Under the pieces are notes generated by a model. The model was given only the letters and a program-made list of their open reading frames with translations. It was not told where the DNA came from and did no database searches. Below are positions 42,817 through 52,635 of a stretch of 64,000 bases of DNA, in pieces. Every line of letters begins with the position of its first letter. Position 1 is the first letter of the stretch. The stretch spans positions 34,657-98,656 of the forward strand of contig DXAO01000007.1 of NCBI GenBank assembly GCA_019117005.1, given 5' to 3'. Position numbers and translations under genes: made by a program. This stretch comes from Candidatus Collinsella stercoripullorum. Its GTDB lineage: Bacteria; Actinomycetota; Coriobacteriia; Coriobacteriales; Coriobacteriaceae.

Positions 42817-45621
42817 GTGGCAAACGAGTACAAGGGCACCATGAACCTGCCCAAGACCAGGTTCCCCATGCGCGCCGCCCTGGCGCAGCGGGAGCCGGAG
42901 CGCCTGCGCAGCTGGCAGCAGGACCGCGTGTACGAGCAGATGCTCAAGAAGAACGAGGGGCACGGGAAGTTCATCCTGCATGACGGCCCCCCGTATGCGA
43001 ACGGCCCGATCCACATCGGCCACGCCATGAACAAGATCTCCAAGGACATCATCGAGCGCTACCAGGCGATGCAGGGTCTCGAGACCCCGTACGTCCCCGG
43101 CTGGGACTGCCACGGTCAGCCGATCGAGCACAAGGTCGAGGAGATGCTCGGCACCGAGAAGTTCAACGCGACCCCGACCGACGAGATCCGCGAGCTGTGC
43201 CGCAAATTCGCGGTCGAGAACATCGACCTGCAGCGCGAGGGCTTCAAGCGCCTGGGCGTCCTGGGGGATTGGGACCATCCCTACCTCACCCTCTACAACC
43301 AGCACGACGCCGCTGACATCGAGGTCTTCAAGGCCATGTTCGACCGGGGGATGATCTACCGCGGGCACAAGCCGGTCCACTGGTGCAAGCACTGCCACAC
43401 CGCGCTCGCCGAGGCGGAGATCGAGTACTCCGATGAGACGAGCCCGTCGATCTACGTCCGCTTCGAGCTCACCTCGAAGCCCGCGGGCCTCGAGCCCTTC
43501 GACGGCCCGGTCGATTTCGTGATCTGGACCACGACCCCCTGGACCATCCCGTCCGACCAGGCCGTGTCCCTGAAGCCCGGCGCCGTCTACACCGCCATCG
43601 AGCATGACGGCCGCGCCGAGATCATGCTGAAGGACCTCGCCGAGAAGGTCTGCGGCATCGCCGGCTGGGAGCCCACCCCGGTCATGGTCGACGGCGCGCC
43701 CTACGAGGTTCCCGCCGAGACCTTCGACCACCTGCACTACAAGCAGCCCGTCTTCGACGGCGTCGAGGGCGTCGCGCTGCTGGCGGACTACGTCGGCACC
43801 GAGGACGGCACCGGCATCGTCCACAACTCGCCCGGCCACGGCGTGGACGACTACTACGTCTGCATGAAGGAGGGCATGGACATCTGCATGCCCGTCGACG
43901 ACGACGGCAGGTTCTACGTCGGCGACACCTTCGGCACCGGCGGTCCGTTCTCGGGGATGGACACCGACGAGGCCAACCCGCATATCATCGAGTTTTTGCG
44001 CGAGCGCGGCACCCTCGTCGCCAGCGTCAAGATCACCCACAGCTACCCGCATTGCTGGCGCTGCAAGAACCCCGTCCTGTTCCGCGCCACCGACCAGTGG
44101 TTCGTCTCGATGGACAAGACCGGGCTGCGCGATGAGGCGCTCGACCAGATTCGCAACCATGTCCGCTGGTATCCGGCGCACGCCGCGAACCGCATCGGCG
44201 CCATGGTCGAGCAGCGCCCGGATTGGTGCATCTCGCGTCAGCGCAACTGGGGCGTCCCCATCCCGAGCTTCACCTGCGCGGACTGCGGCGAGAAGGTCAT
44301 GAACGACGCCACCCTCGATGCCGTGATCGCGCTGTTCCGCGAGAAGGGGTCCGACGCCTGGTTCACCGACGCGCCCGAGAGCTATCTCGGCGACGCCTGC
44401 GTGTGCCCGAAGTGCGGCGGCCGTCACCTCAAGGCGGACCGCGACATCCTCGACGTGTGGTGGGATTCCGGCGTGTCCTGGCGCGCGGTCTGCGAGGGGC
44501 GCGAGGAGCTCGATTACCCGGCTGACGTCTACCTGGAGGGCTCCGACCAGCATCGCGGCTGGTTCCAGAGCTCCCTGCTCACGAGCGTGGGCGCCAACGG
44601 GGTCGCGCCGTACAAGGCGGTCGTCTCGCAGGGCTTCACCCTCGACGGGCAGGGCCGCAAGATGTCCAAGTCCCTCGGCAACGTCATCGACCCCAACAAG
44701 GTCTGCGACGAGATGGGCGCCGACATCATCCGCCTGTGGGTCGCCTCCGTCGACACCTCGACCGACGTCGCCATCGACCACGAGATCCTCGCCCGCACGA
44801 GCGACGCGTACCGGCGCTTCCGCAACACGTTCCGCTTCCTTCTCGGCGAGATCGAGGACCAGTTCGACCCCGAGACCGACGGCGTCCCCTTCGCCGACCT
44901 GCTCCCGCTCGACAAGCTGATGCTCGCCCGCCTCACCCTGGTCCAGGCGGATGTCGACGAGGCCTTCGCCTCCTACGAGTTCAACCGCGTCTACCGCACG
45001 CTCTACGATTTCGTGGTGACCGAGCTGTCCAACGTCTACCTCGACGCCCTGAAGGACCGCCTGTACTGCGACCCGGTCGGCTCGCTGTCGCGCCGCAGCG
45101 CCCAGACGGTCCTGTCCGAGCTGCTCTCGATGCTGCTGCGCGACCTCCAGCCCATCCTCGCCTTCACGTGCGACGAGGTCATGGAGTTCGCGCCCGCCGG
45201 CTGCCGCGACCATGTCGAGCACGCGGCGCTGCTCTCCTGGTACCGCGCGCCCATCTCCGTCGAGGAGGCGGAGGCGTACCGCCCGGTCCTCGAAGCCGCC
45301 CTCGACCTGCGCGGCGTCGTCACCAAGGCGCTCGAGGAGGCGCGCGCCGCCGGGACCTTCACCAAGAGCCAGGCGACGCGTGTCGTCGCCACGGTCCCCG
45401 AGGAGGCCTACGGGCTGCTGACCGGCCCTTACGCCTGCGACCTCGCCGAGTTCTTCATCGTCTCCGAGGTCGAGCTCGCCTGCGGCGAGGAGCTCTCCGC
45501 GACCGTCGAGGCCGCACGCGGGGAGTGCTGCGACCGGTGCTGGAACTACCGCGCATCGACCGGCGCCCATGGCGGGCACGCCCACGTCTGCGACCGCTGC
45601 GCCGCGGCCCTCGGGGCGTAA
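42817..45621 (+). CDS. ileS: Isoleucyl-tRNA synthetase
   Basis: 934 residues from the GTG at 42817, with GAAAGGGG upstream. An in-frame ATG at 42760 lies inside the terminator hairpin and is rejected. HIGH motif at 66-69 (GPIHIGHAMNK), KMSKS at 615-619, editing domain between about 200 and 400, and a C-terminal zinc finger (CCDRCWNY and VCDRCAAAL). The length and zinc finger fit the bacterial eubacterial-type (mupirocin-sensitive clade) enzyme. Expression is controlled by the T-box directly upstream. Confidence 0.96.
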   Translation: MANEYKGTMNLPKTRFPMRAALAQREPERLRSWQQDRVYEQMLKKNEGHGKFILHDGPPYANGPIHIGHAMNKISKDIIERYQAMQGLETPYVPGWDCHGQPIEHKVEEMLGTEKFNATPTDEIRELCRKFAVENIDLQREGFKRLGVLGDWDHPYLTLYNQHDAADIEVFKAMFDRGMIYRGHKPVHWCKHCHTALAEAEIEYSDETSPSIYVRFELTSKPAGLEPFDGPVDFVIWTTTPWTIPSDQAVSLKPGAVYTAIEHDGRAEIMLKDLAEKVCGIAGWEPTPVMVDGAPYEVPAETFDHLHYKQPVFDGVEGVALLADYVGTEDGTGIVHNSPGHGVDDYYVCMKEGMDICMPVDDDGRFYVGDTFGTGGPFSGMDTDEANPHIIEFLRERGTLVASVKITHSYPHCWRCKNPVLFRATDQWFVSMDKTGLRDEALDQIRNHVRWYPAHAANRIGAMVEQRPDWCISRQRNWGVPIPSFTCADCGEKVMNDATLDAVIALFREKGSDAWFTDAPESYLGDACVCPKCGGRHLKADRDILDVWWDSGVSWRAVCEGREELDYPADVYLEGSDQHRGWFQSSLLTSVGANGVAPYKAVVSQGFTLDGQGRKMSKSLGNVIDPNKVCDEMGADIIRLWVASVDTSTDVAIDHEILARTSDAYRRFRNTFRFLLGEIEDQFDPETDGVPFADLLPLDKLMLARLTLVQADVDEAFASYEFNRVYRTLYDFVVTELSNVYLDALKDRLYCDPVGSLSRRSAQTVLSELLSMLLRDLQPILAFTCDEVMEFAPAGCRDHVEHAALLSWYRAPISVEEAEAYRPVLEAALDLRGVVTKALEEARAAGTFTKSQATRVVATVPEEAYGLLTGPYACDLAEFFIVSEVELACGEELSATVEAARGECCDRCWNYRASTGAHGGHAHVCDRCAAALGA

Positions 45622-45745
45622 CCGGGCGCCCTGCGCGCAACTGACCTGTACCCGCGGGGCGCGCCGTCCGGGCCGCCCCGATGTCCGCCCGCCTGCGGCA
45701 GAAGCCGTCGGCGGGCGGACGGCAGAGGAGGGAGGCGCCTCGACC

Positions 45746-46324
45746 TTGAGCGGCACCACCGAATTCATCCCGCCGCGCCGTTGGCGCGCGACGACCGCAG
45801 CGCTGCTCTTCGCGCTCGTGCTGGCCACCGACCAGGCGACCAAGGTCGTCGTCCGCGCCGCCGTGCGCGCCGGGTTCGTCGCGCGCGACCTCATCCCCGG
45901 CGTGGTCGAGCTGCGCTTCGCCGCCAACACCGGCGCCGCCTTCAGCCTGGGGGAGGGCTTCGGCTGGGCGTTCGTCCTGCTCGCCGTCGCGGTGACCTGC
46001 TTTTGCGCGTGGTACCTCCGCCGCGCCCCGCTCATCTCGAAGCTCGAGGTCGTGGGCTTGGCACTCGTCGCCGCCGGCGCGGTCGGAAACGCGGTCGACC
46101 GCGCCGCCTTCGGCTACGTGACCGACTTCATCGCGACGCAGTTCATCGATTTCCCCATCTTCAACATCGCGGACATCGGCATCACCTGCGGTGCCGCGAT
46201 CGCGTTCATCGGATTCGTGTTCTCGCCGGCGAACAAGGTCGACGCCACCGCCGAGCTCGACCGCCGAGACGCGGAGGCGCGCGAGCGCCGCGCGGCGCGG
46301 CGCGGACGGAGGGAGGGCCGATGA
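45746..46324 (+). CDS. lspA: Lipoprotein signal peptidase
   Basis: 192 residues from the TTG at 45746, the codon 10 bases after GGAGGGAGG; there is no nearer ATG or GTG. Four hydrophobic segments, the DQATKVVVR motif (29-37), NTGAAFSLG (61-69), and the catalytic aspartates Asp127 in VTDFIA and Asp143 in FNIAD. LspA removes signal peptides from diacylglyceryl-modified prolipoproteins such as the one encoded at 2172. The C-terminus has a basic tail. It overlaps the next gene by 4 bases. Confidence 0.92.
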   Translation: MSGTTEFIPPRRWRATTAALLFALVLATDQATKVVVRAAVRAGFVARDLIPGVVELRFAANTGAAFSLGEGFGWAFVLLAVAVTCFCAWYLRRAPLISKLEVVGLALVAAGAVGNAVDRAAFGYVTDFIATQFIDFPIFNIADIGITCGAAIAFIGFVFSPANKVDATAELDRRDAEARERRAARRGRREGR

Positions 46325-47334
46325 GCGCGGACATCCGCCTGCTCGTGACCGAGGAGGGCGCGGGCACCCGCCTCGACGCGTTCCTCGGCGCCCAGCCGGG
46401 CTGCCCCTCGCGCTCCGCCTGCGCCCGGCTCGTCGAGGCGGGGGCCGTCGCGGTGAACGGCGAGGTCTGCACGTCCAAGAAGCTCGTCTTGGCGAGCGGG
46501 GACCGCGTCGAGGTCGAGCTGCCCGACGACCCGGAGCCCGGCGCCGTCGTGCCGGAGGCCATCCCCTTGGATATCCGTTACGAGGACGACCACCTCATCG
46601 TCCTGTCCAAGCAGCGCGGGCTCGTCTGCCACCCCGCCCACGGCCACAACTCCGGCACCCTGGCCAACGCGCTGGTCTACCACTGCGGTATCGACCACCT
46701 CGGGACGGTGCAGGGCGAGGACCGCCCCGGCATCGTCCACCGCCTGGACCGCGATACCTCGGGTCTCATGCTCGCGGCCAAGGACGACGACACCCAGCGC
46801 GCCCTGCAGGACCTCATCCGCCTGCGGACGCTCGACCGCCGCTACATCGCGCTCGCCCACGGCTACATCGCCATGGACGAGGGGACCGTCAACACCGGCA
46901 TCGCCCGCTCCACCCGCGACCGGGTCAAGATGGCCGTCTCCGACGACCCCTTCGCCCGCCAGGCGATCACCACCTTCCGCGTGCTCGAGCGCTTCGAGGC
47001 CCGGCGCGGGGACGAGGGCTACACCCTCGTGGAGTGCCACCTCTACACCGGCCGCACCCATCAGATCCGCGTGCATATGCGCCACATCAACCACGCCTTG
47101 GTGGGCGACCTGCTCTACGGGCGGGGCGGCGAGCGGGCGAACCTCGGCCTCACGCGCCAGTTCCTCCATTCGTGGCGTGTCCGGTTCACGCACCCCGTGA
47201 CCGGGGAGGACATCGAATGCCGCGACGAGCTCCCCTGGGACCTCGCCGCCGCGCTCGAGGAGCTCGCCGACCGCTCGATGGGCCGCACCGAGGCGGGGGA
47301 GCGCATCGTCGGCCAGCTCGGCCTCTATCTCTGA
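46321..47334 (+). CDS. RluA/RluD family pseudouridine synthase
   Basis: 337 residues from the ATG at 46321 (ATGA overlap with lspA, GGAGGG upstream). An N-terminal S4 RNA-binding domain (about 15-75) precedes the catalytic domain with HRLDRDTSGLMLAAK (catalytic Asp) and GRTHQIRVHM. lspA-rluD is a conserved pair. The RluD type modifies helix 69 of 23S rRNA; which uridines are modified here is not shown by sequence. Confidence 0.93.
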   Translation: MSADIRLLVTEEGAGTRLDAFLGAQPGCPSRSACARLVEAGAVAVNGEVCTSKKLVLASGDRVEVELPDDPEPGAVVPEAIPLDIRYEDDHLIVLSKQRGLVCHPAHGHNSGTLANALVYHCGIDHLGTVQGEDRPGIVHRLDRDTSGLMLAAKDDDTQRALQDLIRLRTLDRRYIALAHGYIAMDEGTVNTGIARSTRDRVKMAVSDDPFARQAITTFRVLERFEARRGDEGYTLVECHLYTGRTHQIRVHMRHINHALVGDLLYGRGGERANLGLTRQFLHSWRVRFTHPVTGEDIECRDELPWDLAAALEELADRSMGRTEAGERIVGQLGLYL

Positions 47335-47428
47335 GCCCCGCTGTGACACATAAGCTCCACCACCGGGAAGGACGGCTGCGATACACTTGAGCGCATCGTC
47401 TCGGCCGTCCACTTCGCGAGAGGCCCCC

Positions 47429-48724
47429 ATGCTGCTCGATCTGTCGAACATCACTCCCATCGTCGCCTTCAACTTCATACTCGGCGCCCTGTTCACCGTC
47501 TGCTTCCTCTACCAGGGGGTCTTCTTCCTGGTCGGGATCCTCCGCGGCGAGGTCAGGCTCCCGCCCGCCAAGCGCAGGCATCGCTACGCGTTCTTCATCG
47601 CCGCGCACAATGAGGAGGCCGTCATCGCCAACCTCGTCCGGTCCATCAAGGAGCAGGACTACCCGTCCGAGCTCATCGACATCTTCGTCGTGGCCGACGC
47701 CTGCACCGACGACACGGCGCGCGTGGCGCGCGAGGCCGGCGCCATCGTGTACGAGCGCAACGACCTCGCGCGCAAGGGCAAGAGCTGGGTCATGGACTAC
47801 GGGTTCGACCGGATCCTCAACGAGTACCCGGGGCGCTACGAGGCGTTCTTCATCTTCGACGCGGACAACCTGCTGTCCCGCGACTACGTCTCCATCATGA
47901 ACGACGCCTTCGACCAGGGGTACCTCGCGCTCACGAGCTACCGCAACTCCAAGAACTACGGGAGCTCCTGGATCTCGTCGGCCTACGCGACCTGGTTTCT
48001 GAGGGAGGCGCGGTTCCTCAACAACGCGCGCATGATCTGCGGGACCTCGTGCGCCGTCTCGGGCTCGGGCTTCCTGGTGTCCGCGAAGATCATCGAGGGG
48101 ATGCACGGCTGGGATTTCCACACCCTGACCGAGGACATCCAGTTCTCGACCTTCTGCGCCATCCACGGGGTCAGGATCGGCTACGCCCCCGCCGAGTTCT
48201 ACGACGAGCAGCCGGTCACCTTCGCGGCGTCCTGGAAGCAGCGCATGCGGTGGACGAAAGGGTTCTACCAGGTCTTCTTCACCTACGGCTCGCAGCTCGT
48301 GAAGTCCTTCGCCATCCTGCGCCGCTTCGCCGCCTACGACCTGTTCATGACCGTCGCGCCGGGCAACCTGCTGTCGCTCATCTCCGTCCTCGTCAACGTG
48401 ACCTTCCTGATCGTGGGGTCGCTCTCGCACGGCTTCCTCGCCACCGACCGCGAGCTCGCCATGTGCTTCGGGTCGATCGCGATGACCTTCGGCTCCATGT
48501 ACCTGACGTTCTTCGTGCTCGGGCTGCTGACCACGGTGCTCGAGCGCAGGCACATCCATTGCCCGAGCCGGCTGCGGGTGTTCGCCAACCTGTTCACCTT
48601 CCCGCTGTTCATGTTCACCTACATCCCCATCACCGTGGCCGCGCTCTTCCTCAAGGTGGACTGGGTCCCCACCCAGCACGGCGTCTCGGTGACGCTCGAC
48701 CAGGTGATGGACGGCGCGAAGTAG
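47429..48724 (+). CDS. Membrane-bound family 2 glycosyltransferase, processive type
   Basis: 431 residues from the ATG at 47429 (GCGAGAGG upstream). One N-terminal transmembrane helix (about 10-38), a GT-A catalytic domain with IAAHNEE (58-63), the metal-binding FDADN (143-147), a TED motif in DFHTLTEDIQF, and the processivity motif QRMRW, followed by four C-terminal helices. The layout is that of cellulose/hyaluronan-synthase-like enzymes. It may make an exopolysaccharide or elongate a cell-surface glycan. No other polysaccharide gene is near, so the product is unknown. Confidence 0.88.
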   Translation: MLLDLSNITPIVAFNFILGALFTVCFLYQGVFFLVGILRGEVRLPPAKRRHRYAFFIAAHNEEAVIANLVRSIKEQDYPSELIDIFVVADACTDDTARVAREAGAIVYERNDLARKGKSWVMDYGFDRILNEYPGRYEAFFIFDADNLLSRDYVSIMNDAFDQGYLALTSYRNSKNYGSSWISSAYATWFLREARFLNNARMICGTSCAVSGSGFLVSAKIIEGMHGWDFHTLTEDIQFSTFCAIHGVRIGYAPAEFYDEQPVTFAASWKQRMRWTKGFYQVFFTYGSQLVKSFAILRRFAAYDLFMTVAPGNLLSLISVLVNVTFLIVGSLSHGFLATDRELAMCFGSIAMTFGSMYLTFFVLGLLTTVLERRHIHCPSRLRVFANLFTFPLFMFTYIPITVAALFLKVDWVPTQHGVSVTLDQVMDGAK

Positions 48725-48742
48725 GCGGCGGCAGCGTCCCGC

Positions 48743-49042
48743 TCAGACGCCGATGACGTACGGGTCCCGCATGCGCGCATCCTGCTCGTAGAGGTCCCAG
48801 GGCAGCTCCTGCGCGCTGTCGGCCTGCGGACCAGCCTGCGCGGCGTAGGGGGCGTCGGCGGCGATGACGGTGTAGAACAGCAGGGCGACGGCGGCCGCGA
48901 GCAGGGCGGCGACCCCCATCACGGCGGCGGTGACGATATACGCGAAGGCCGAGCCGTTCGTCTGGCAGGCGGTCGAGGCGCTGGCGCTCTCTATGGGCCG
49001 CGCGCCCGGAGTCCCGCCGCAGGCGGGCTCGTGTGCTTCCAT
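48743..49042 (-). CDS. Small single-pass membrane protein of unknown function
   Basis: 99 residues from the ATG at 49042, with GGGGAGGATC ahead. One hydrophobic helix at about 33-62, an N-terminal part with two Cys (8, 26), and an acidic C-terminal tail (ELPWDLYEQDARMRDPY). It lies 48 bp downstream of the prepilin peptidase gene on the same strand and probably shares its transcript. No family recognised. It could be a pilus-assembly accessory or simply a membrane adaptor. Confidence 0.65.
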   Translation of the reverse strand: MEAHEPACGGTPGARPIESASASTACQTNGSAFAYIVTAAVMGVAALLAAAVALLFYTVIAADAPYAAQAGPQADSAQELPWDLYEQDARMRDPYVIGV

Positions 49043-49090
49043 GGTGATCCTCCCCGTGGGTCCGACCGCTCGATTATAGGACAGAGCGCC

Positions 49091-49528
49091 TCAGCACGCC
49101 CGCATCGCGCCGACGGCGAGCAGGACGAGGAACGCGGGCACGCAGAAGGGGAGCAGCGGGAGCGCGCGCCTGCGGGTCGCTGCGGCCGCGGCGGCCAGTG
49201 CCGCGAGCCCGCAGGCGAACGATGCCGCGCCCGCGAAGGGGTGCGCGACCATGACGGCGGCCAGGTACTTGATGTCCCCGCCGCCCAGTCCCCGCTCGCC
49301 GCGCGCCGCGCGCCAGGCCGCCTCCAGGCAGGTGAGCGCCAGGCAGGCGGCCGCCGCGAGCGCGCACCGGTGCATCAGGCCGCGGGCGCCGGACGACGAG
49401 GCGGCGAGGGCGCAGGCGCAGGCCGCGTTGAACGCGGCGAGCCCGTTGGGGTAGCGCGAGCGGCGCGCATCGATGACCGCGGCCGCCAGAAGGCCGCAGA
49501 CGAGCAGGGTCAGGGTCGGACCGGTCAC
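49091..49528 (-). CDS. Type IV prepilin peptidase (A24 family, catalytic domain only)
   Basis: 145 residues with a GTG start at 49528 and AAGGAGG upstream. Hydrophobic throughout, with the two catalytic aspartates in VIDARRSRYPN (Asp20) and LGGGDIKYL (Asp85, the GxGD motif). It lacks the N-terminal methylase domain, like TadV/CpaA-type enzymes that process Flp or type IV pilins. No pilin or pilus ATPase gene is in this window, so it is an orphan here. Confidence 0.88.
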   Translation of the reverse strand: MTGPTLTLLVCGLLAAAVIDARRSRYPNGLAAFNAACACALAASSSGARGLMHRCALAAAACLALTCLEAAWRAARGERGLGGGDIKYLAAVMVAHPFAGAASFACGLAALAAAAAATRRRALPLLPFCVPAFLVLLAVGAMRAC

Positions 49529-49866
49529 GGCGGCCTCCTTCGATCGGGACCTCGACGGCTTCCGGTTCCAGCGTAGCGCGCCGGGCGGCTGCCGGCCCGA
49601 AGCGCGCCGGCAGCCGGCCCCCGGACTTCCCCCGTGGTCTTAACGGAATCCGAACGCGCAGGTGAGGATATCCGTCTGCGTCCGTGCGCGCAGCTTGCCG
49701 CCACGGCGGGCGCGCCCGCTTCGCGCGCCGGCGCGCGGATCGGGGGCCTTCCGCGCGCCGCCCGGCCCCTCCCGTCCGCGGCGCGCCGCGGACGTCGACG
49801 CGCTTCTCGGTCCACACGGTGTGCGATGATGTCCCCAGACACGGAGTTCGAAGGGAGTCGCAGCGT
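49529..49866. other. 338-bp gap between divergent genes
   Basis: Between the prepilin peptidase (minus) and dgt (plus). It holds a perfect 10-bp inverted repeat (GGCTGCCGGC at 49587-49596 with GCCGGCAGCC at 49606-49615, 9-base loop) and a weak extended -10-like TG-C-GATGAT at about 49828-49836 ahead of dgt. I see no gene in it. Confidence 0.6.
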
Positions 49867-51123
49867 ATGAGCGGTATCGGCATCGATGCGCACCGCACCG
49901 AGGTGCGCGAGAACATGGAGCGCATCCCCGATCGGTTGAGCGACGGGCTCATCGAGAGGATCGAGGACGACCGGGCACGCGGATGGGTGAACCCCTACCG
50001 CACCGATGACGGGTCCGCGCTGCGGCGCGAGGCTAGGCCGTCGGATGCCGGGAGCATCTGGCGCCCGCCCTTCGTGCGGGATGTGGAGAAGATCATCCAC
50101 ACGCCCGCCTACAACCGCTATGCGGGCAAGACCCAGGTGTTCAGCTTCCGGAGCAACGACGACCTCTCGCGGCGCGGGATCCACGTCCAGCTCGTCTCGC
50201 GCATCGCGCGCGACATCGGGTACGCGCTCGGGCTCAACTGCGACCTCATCGAGGCCATCGGGCTGGCGCACGACCTCGGCCACACGCCGTTCGGGCATGC
50301 CGGCGAGCGGGCGCTGAACGACGTCTACCACGCCCGGACGGGACGGTGGTTCTTCCACAACGTGCACTCCGTGCGCGTGCTCGACGCCCTGTACGGGCGC
50401 AACGTAACCCTCCAGACGCTCGACGGGTGCCTCACCCACAACGGCGAGTACGAGCAGCGCGTGTTCGAGCTGTCGGGCGCCCGGGGCTTCGACAACCTCG
50501 ACCGCGCGGTGGCGGAGTGCCGCGAGCGCGGCCACGCGGCGGTGGGGTTCCTGCGCCCCATGACGCTCGAGGGGTGCGTGGTGCGCATCTCCGACATCAT
50601 CGCCTACGTCGGCCGTGACCGCCAGGACGCCATCGCGGCGGGCCTGCTCGACCAGGACGGGTTCGAGGACGGCCTGGGCGGTGCGTACAACTCCTGGATC
50701 CTGTCGCACGCCTCCGCCGACATCATCGAGCACAGCTACGGGCGCGACCGCATCGAGATGAGCGAGGAGCTGTTCTGCGAGATCCGGCGCGCCAAGGCGG
50801 AGAACTACCGCAAGATCTATCGCTCGAGCGGGATCGAGGGCGAGCGCGCCGAGGTCCTGGGGCGCGCCTTCTCCCTTATGTACGAGCACTGCCTCGGCGA
50901 CCTGCGCGCCCGCGACGAGTCGAGCTACATCTTCCGGCACCACATCGCGCGCATCGACGCCGCGCTGTCGCACTACGGCAAGCGCTACGCCTGGGAGGAC
51001 GACCTCGACCAGACGGTCGTCGACTACATCGCCTCCATGACCGACGGCTACTTCTCCGAACTCGCCCAGAAGCTCTTCCCGGAGATCCGCTTCCCGCAGC
51101 GCACCTACATCAACGAGTGCTAA
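49867..51123 (+). CDS. dgt: dGTP triphosphohydrolase-like HD-domain protein
   Basis: 418 residues from the ATG at 49867 (AAGGGAG upstream). The HD motif is LAHDLGHTPFGHAGE (His135, Asp136), with an earlier ligand region IHVQLVSRIARDI and a later Asp in VVRISDIIAYVGRD. The family hydrolyses dGTP or other dNTPs to nucleoside and triphosphate, keeping dNTP pools in check. It is followed by rarA, so both concern DNA replication fidelity. Confidence 0.9.
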   Translation: MSGIGIDAHRTEVRENMERIPDRLSDGLIERIEDDRARGWVNPYRTDDGSALRREARPSDAGSIWRPPFVRDVEKIIHTPAYNRYAGKTQVFSFRSNDDLSRRGIHVQLVSRIARDIGYALGLNCDLIEAIGLAHDLGHTPFGHAGERALNDVYHARTGRWFFHNVHSVRVLDALYGRNVTLQTLDGCLTHNGEYEQRVFELSGARGFDNLDRAVAECRERGHAAVGFLRPMTLEGCVVRISDIIAYVGRDRQDAIAAGLLDQDGFEDGLGGAYNSWILSHASADIIEHSYGRDRIEMSEELFCEIRRAKAENYRKIYRSSGIEGERAEVLGRAFSLMYEHCLGDLRARDESSYIFRHHIARIDAALSHYGKRYAWEDDLDQTVVDYIASMTDGYFSELAQKLFPEIRFPQRTYINEC

Positions 51124-51166
51124 GCTTGAGCGCCGGGCATCCGGAGGAGATGAAGGGAGCCGACCC

Positions 51167-52519
51167 GTGGAGACCCTGTTTTCCAGCAACGAGCGCGCCA
51201 GGCGCCTCGGCCACGCCCCGCTCGCGGTGCGCATGCGCCCTGCCTCCCTCGACGAGTACGTGGGGCAGCAAAAGGCCGTGGGGCCCGACTCCTGGCTGCG
51301 CCGCGCCATCGAGCGCGACGTCCTGTCGAGCGTGATCCTGTACGGCCCCGCCGGGACGGGGAAGACCACGCTCGCCCACATCATCGCCGCCCACACGCGC
51401 AGCGAGTTCGTCGAGGTGTCGGCGGTCACGGGGACGGTGAAGGACCTGCGCCGCGAGATCGAGGAGGCCCAGCGCCGCCTCATGGCCTTCGACCGGCGCA
51501 CCATCCTGTTCATCGACGAGATCCACCGCTTCTCCCGCTCCCAGCAGGACGCGCTGCTGCACGCCGTGGAGAACCGCACGGTCGTCATGATCGGCGCCAC
51601 GACGGAGAACCCCTACTTCGAGGTCAACTCGGCCCTGCTCTCGCGCAGCCGCGTGGTCGAGCTCGAACCGCTCTCCGATGAGGACATCGCCGTGCTCGTG
51701 CGCCGCGCCGTCGCGGACGAGCGCGGCCTGGCGGGCGCCTACGCGCTCGACGACGACGCGGTCGAGGCCGTCTGCACCCTGGCGGCCGGCGATGCGCGCA
51801 GCGCGCTCACCACCCTCGAGCTCGCGAGCGAGTTCGCGCTGACCCGTCCCGAGTCGGACGCCCTCGTCGAGGCGGGGGAGCCGGTTCCCATCACCGTCGA
51901 GGACGTGCGCACCGCCAACCCCCGCCGCGGCCTGCCCTACGATAAGAACGGGGACATGCACTACGACGTCATATCCGCCTTCATCAAGTCGATGCGCGGT
52001 TCGGACCCGGACGCCGCGGTGTACTGGCTCGCACGGATGATCGACGCGGGCGAGGATCCCAAGTTCATAGCGCGGCGCATCATGATCCAGGCGTCGGAGG
52101 ATATCGGCAACGCCGACCCCCAGGCCCTGCTCGTCGCAGCCGCCGCGTTCAAGTCCGCCGAGGTGATCGGATATCCGGAATGCCGCATCAACCTCGCCCA
52201 GGCCGCGATCTACAACGCCCTCGCACCCAAATCCAACGCGGCGGAGGCCGCCATCGACGCCGCGCTCGAGGACGTCCGCACGAGCGGCCGCCGCGAGGTG
52301 CCGAGCCACCTGCGGGACCGCCACCGCCCCGGCTCCGAGGAGTACGGCACGTACCTCTACCCGCATGACTACCCCGAGGGCTGGGTGGAGCAGCGCTATC
52401 TCCCGGAGGGGCTCGAGCGCGGCTGCTTCTGGCAGCCGGACGGCCGCGGATGGGAGCAGTGGCGCTTCGAGCAGTCCAGCCGCGACCGCTCGGGGGCGGC
52501 CCCGGAGGTCGGGGACTAG
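51167..52519 (+). CDS. rarA: Replication-associated recombination protein RarA (MgsA)
   Basis: 450 residues with a GTG start at 51167, after GAAGGGAG. Walker A YGPAGTGKTTLAH, Walker B TILFIDEIHRF, sensor 1 IGATTENPYFEVN, an arginine finger in SRSRVVEL, and the C-terminal RarA tetramer domain (GSDPDAAVYWLARMIDAG). It acts at stalled replication forks. The gene is 43 bp after dgt. Confidence 0.95.
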   Translation: METLFSSNERARRLGHAPLAVRMRPASLDEYVGQQKAVGPDSWLRRAIERDVLSSVILYGPAGTGKTTLAHIIAAHTRSEFVEVSAVTGTVKDLRREIEEAQRRLMAFDRRTILFIDEIHRFSRSQQDALLHAVENRTVVMIGATTENPYFEVNSALLSRSRVVELEPLSDEDIAVLVRRAVADERGLAGAYALDDDAVEAVCTLAAGDARSALTTLELASEFALTRPESDALVEAGEPVPITVEDVRTANPRRGLPYDKNGDMHYDVISAFIKSMRGSDPDAAVYWLARMIDAGEDPKFIARRIMIQASEDIGNADPQALLVAAAAFKSAEVIGYPECRINLAQAAIYNALAPKSNAAEAAIDAALEDVRTSGRREVPSHLRDRHRPGSEEYGTYLYPHDYPEGWVEQRYLPEGLERGCFWQPDGRGWEQWRFEQSSRDRSGAAPEVGD

Positions 52520-52635
52520 GTGCGCTCATTCGCCCGATTTTGCGCTGTGCCCGTTAGGCGGGGTCCGGCCGGGGTAGTATCAGATGAAGTGCGCCCGCGC
52601 CCCGCGGGCGCGTCGACCGTATTGGGGGAGGAAGC

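Noticed and set aside
42685..46035. A 1116-residue minus-strand frame opposite ileS.
   Set aside because: Shadow of ileS; it also runs through the T-box leader and has no recognisable domain.
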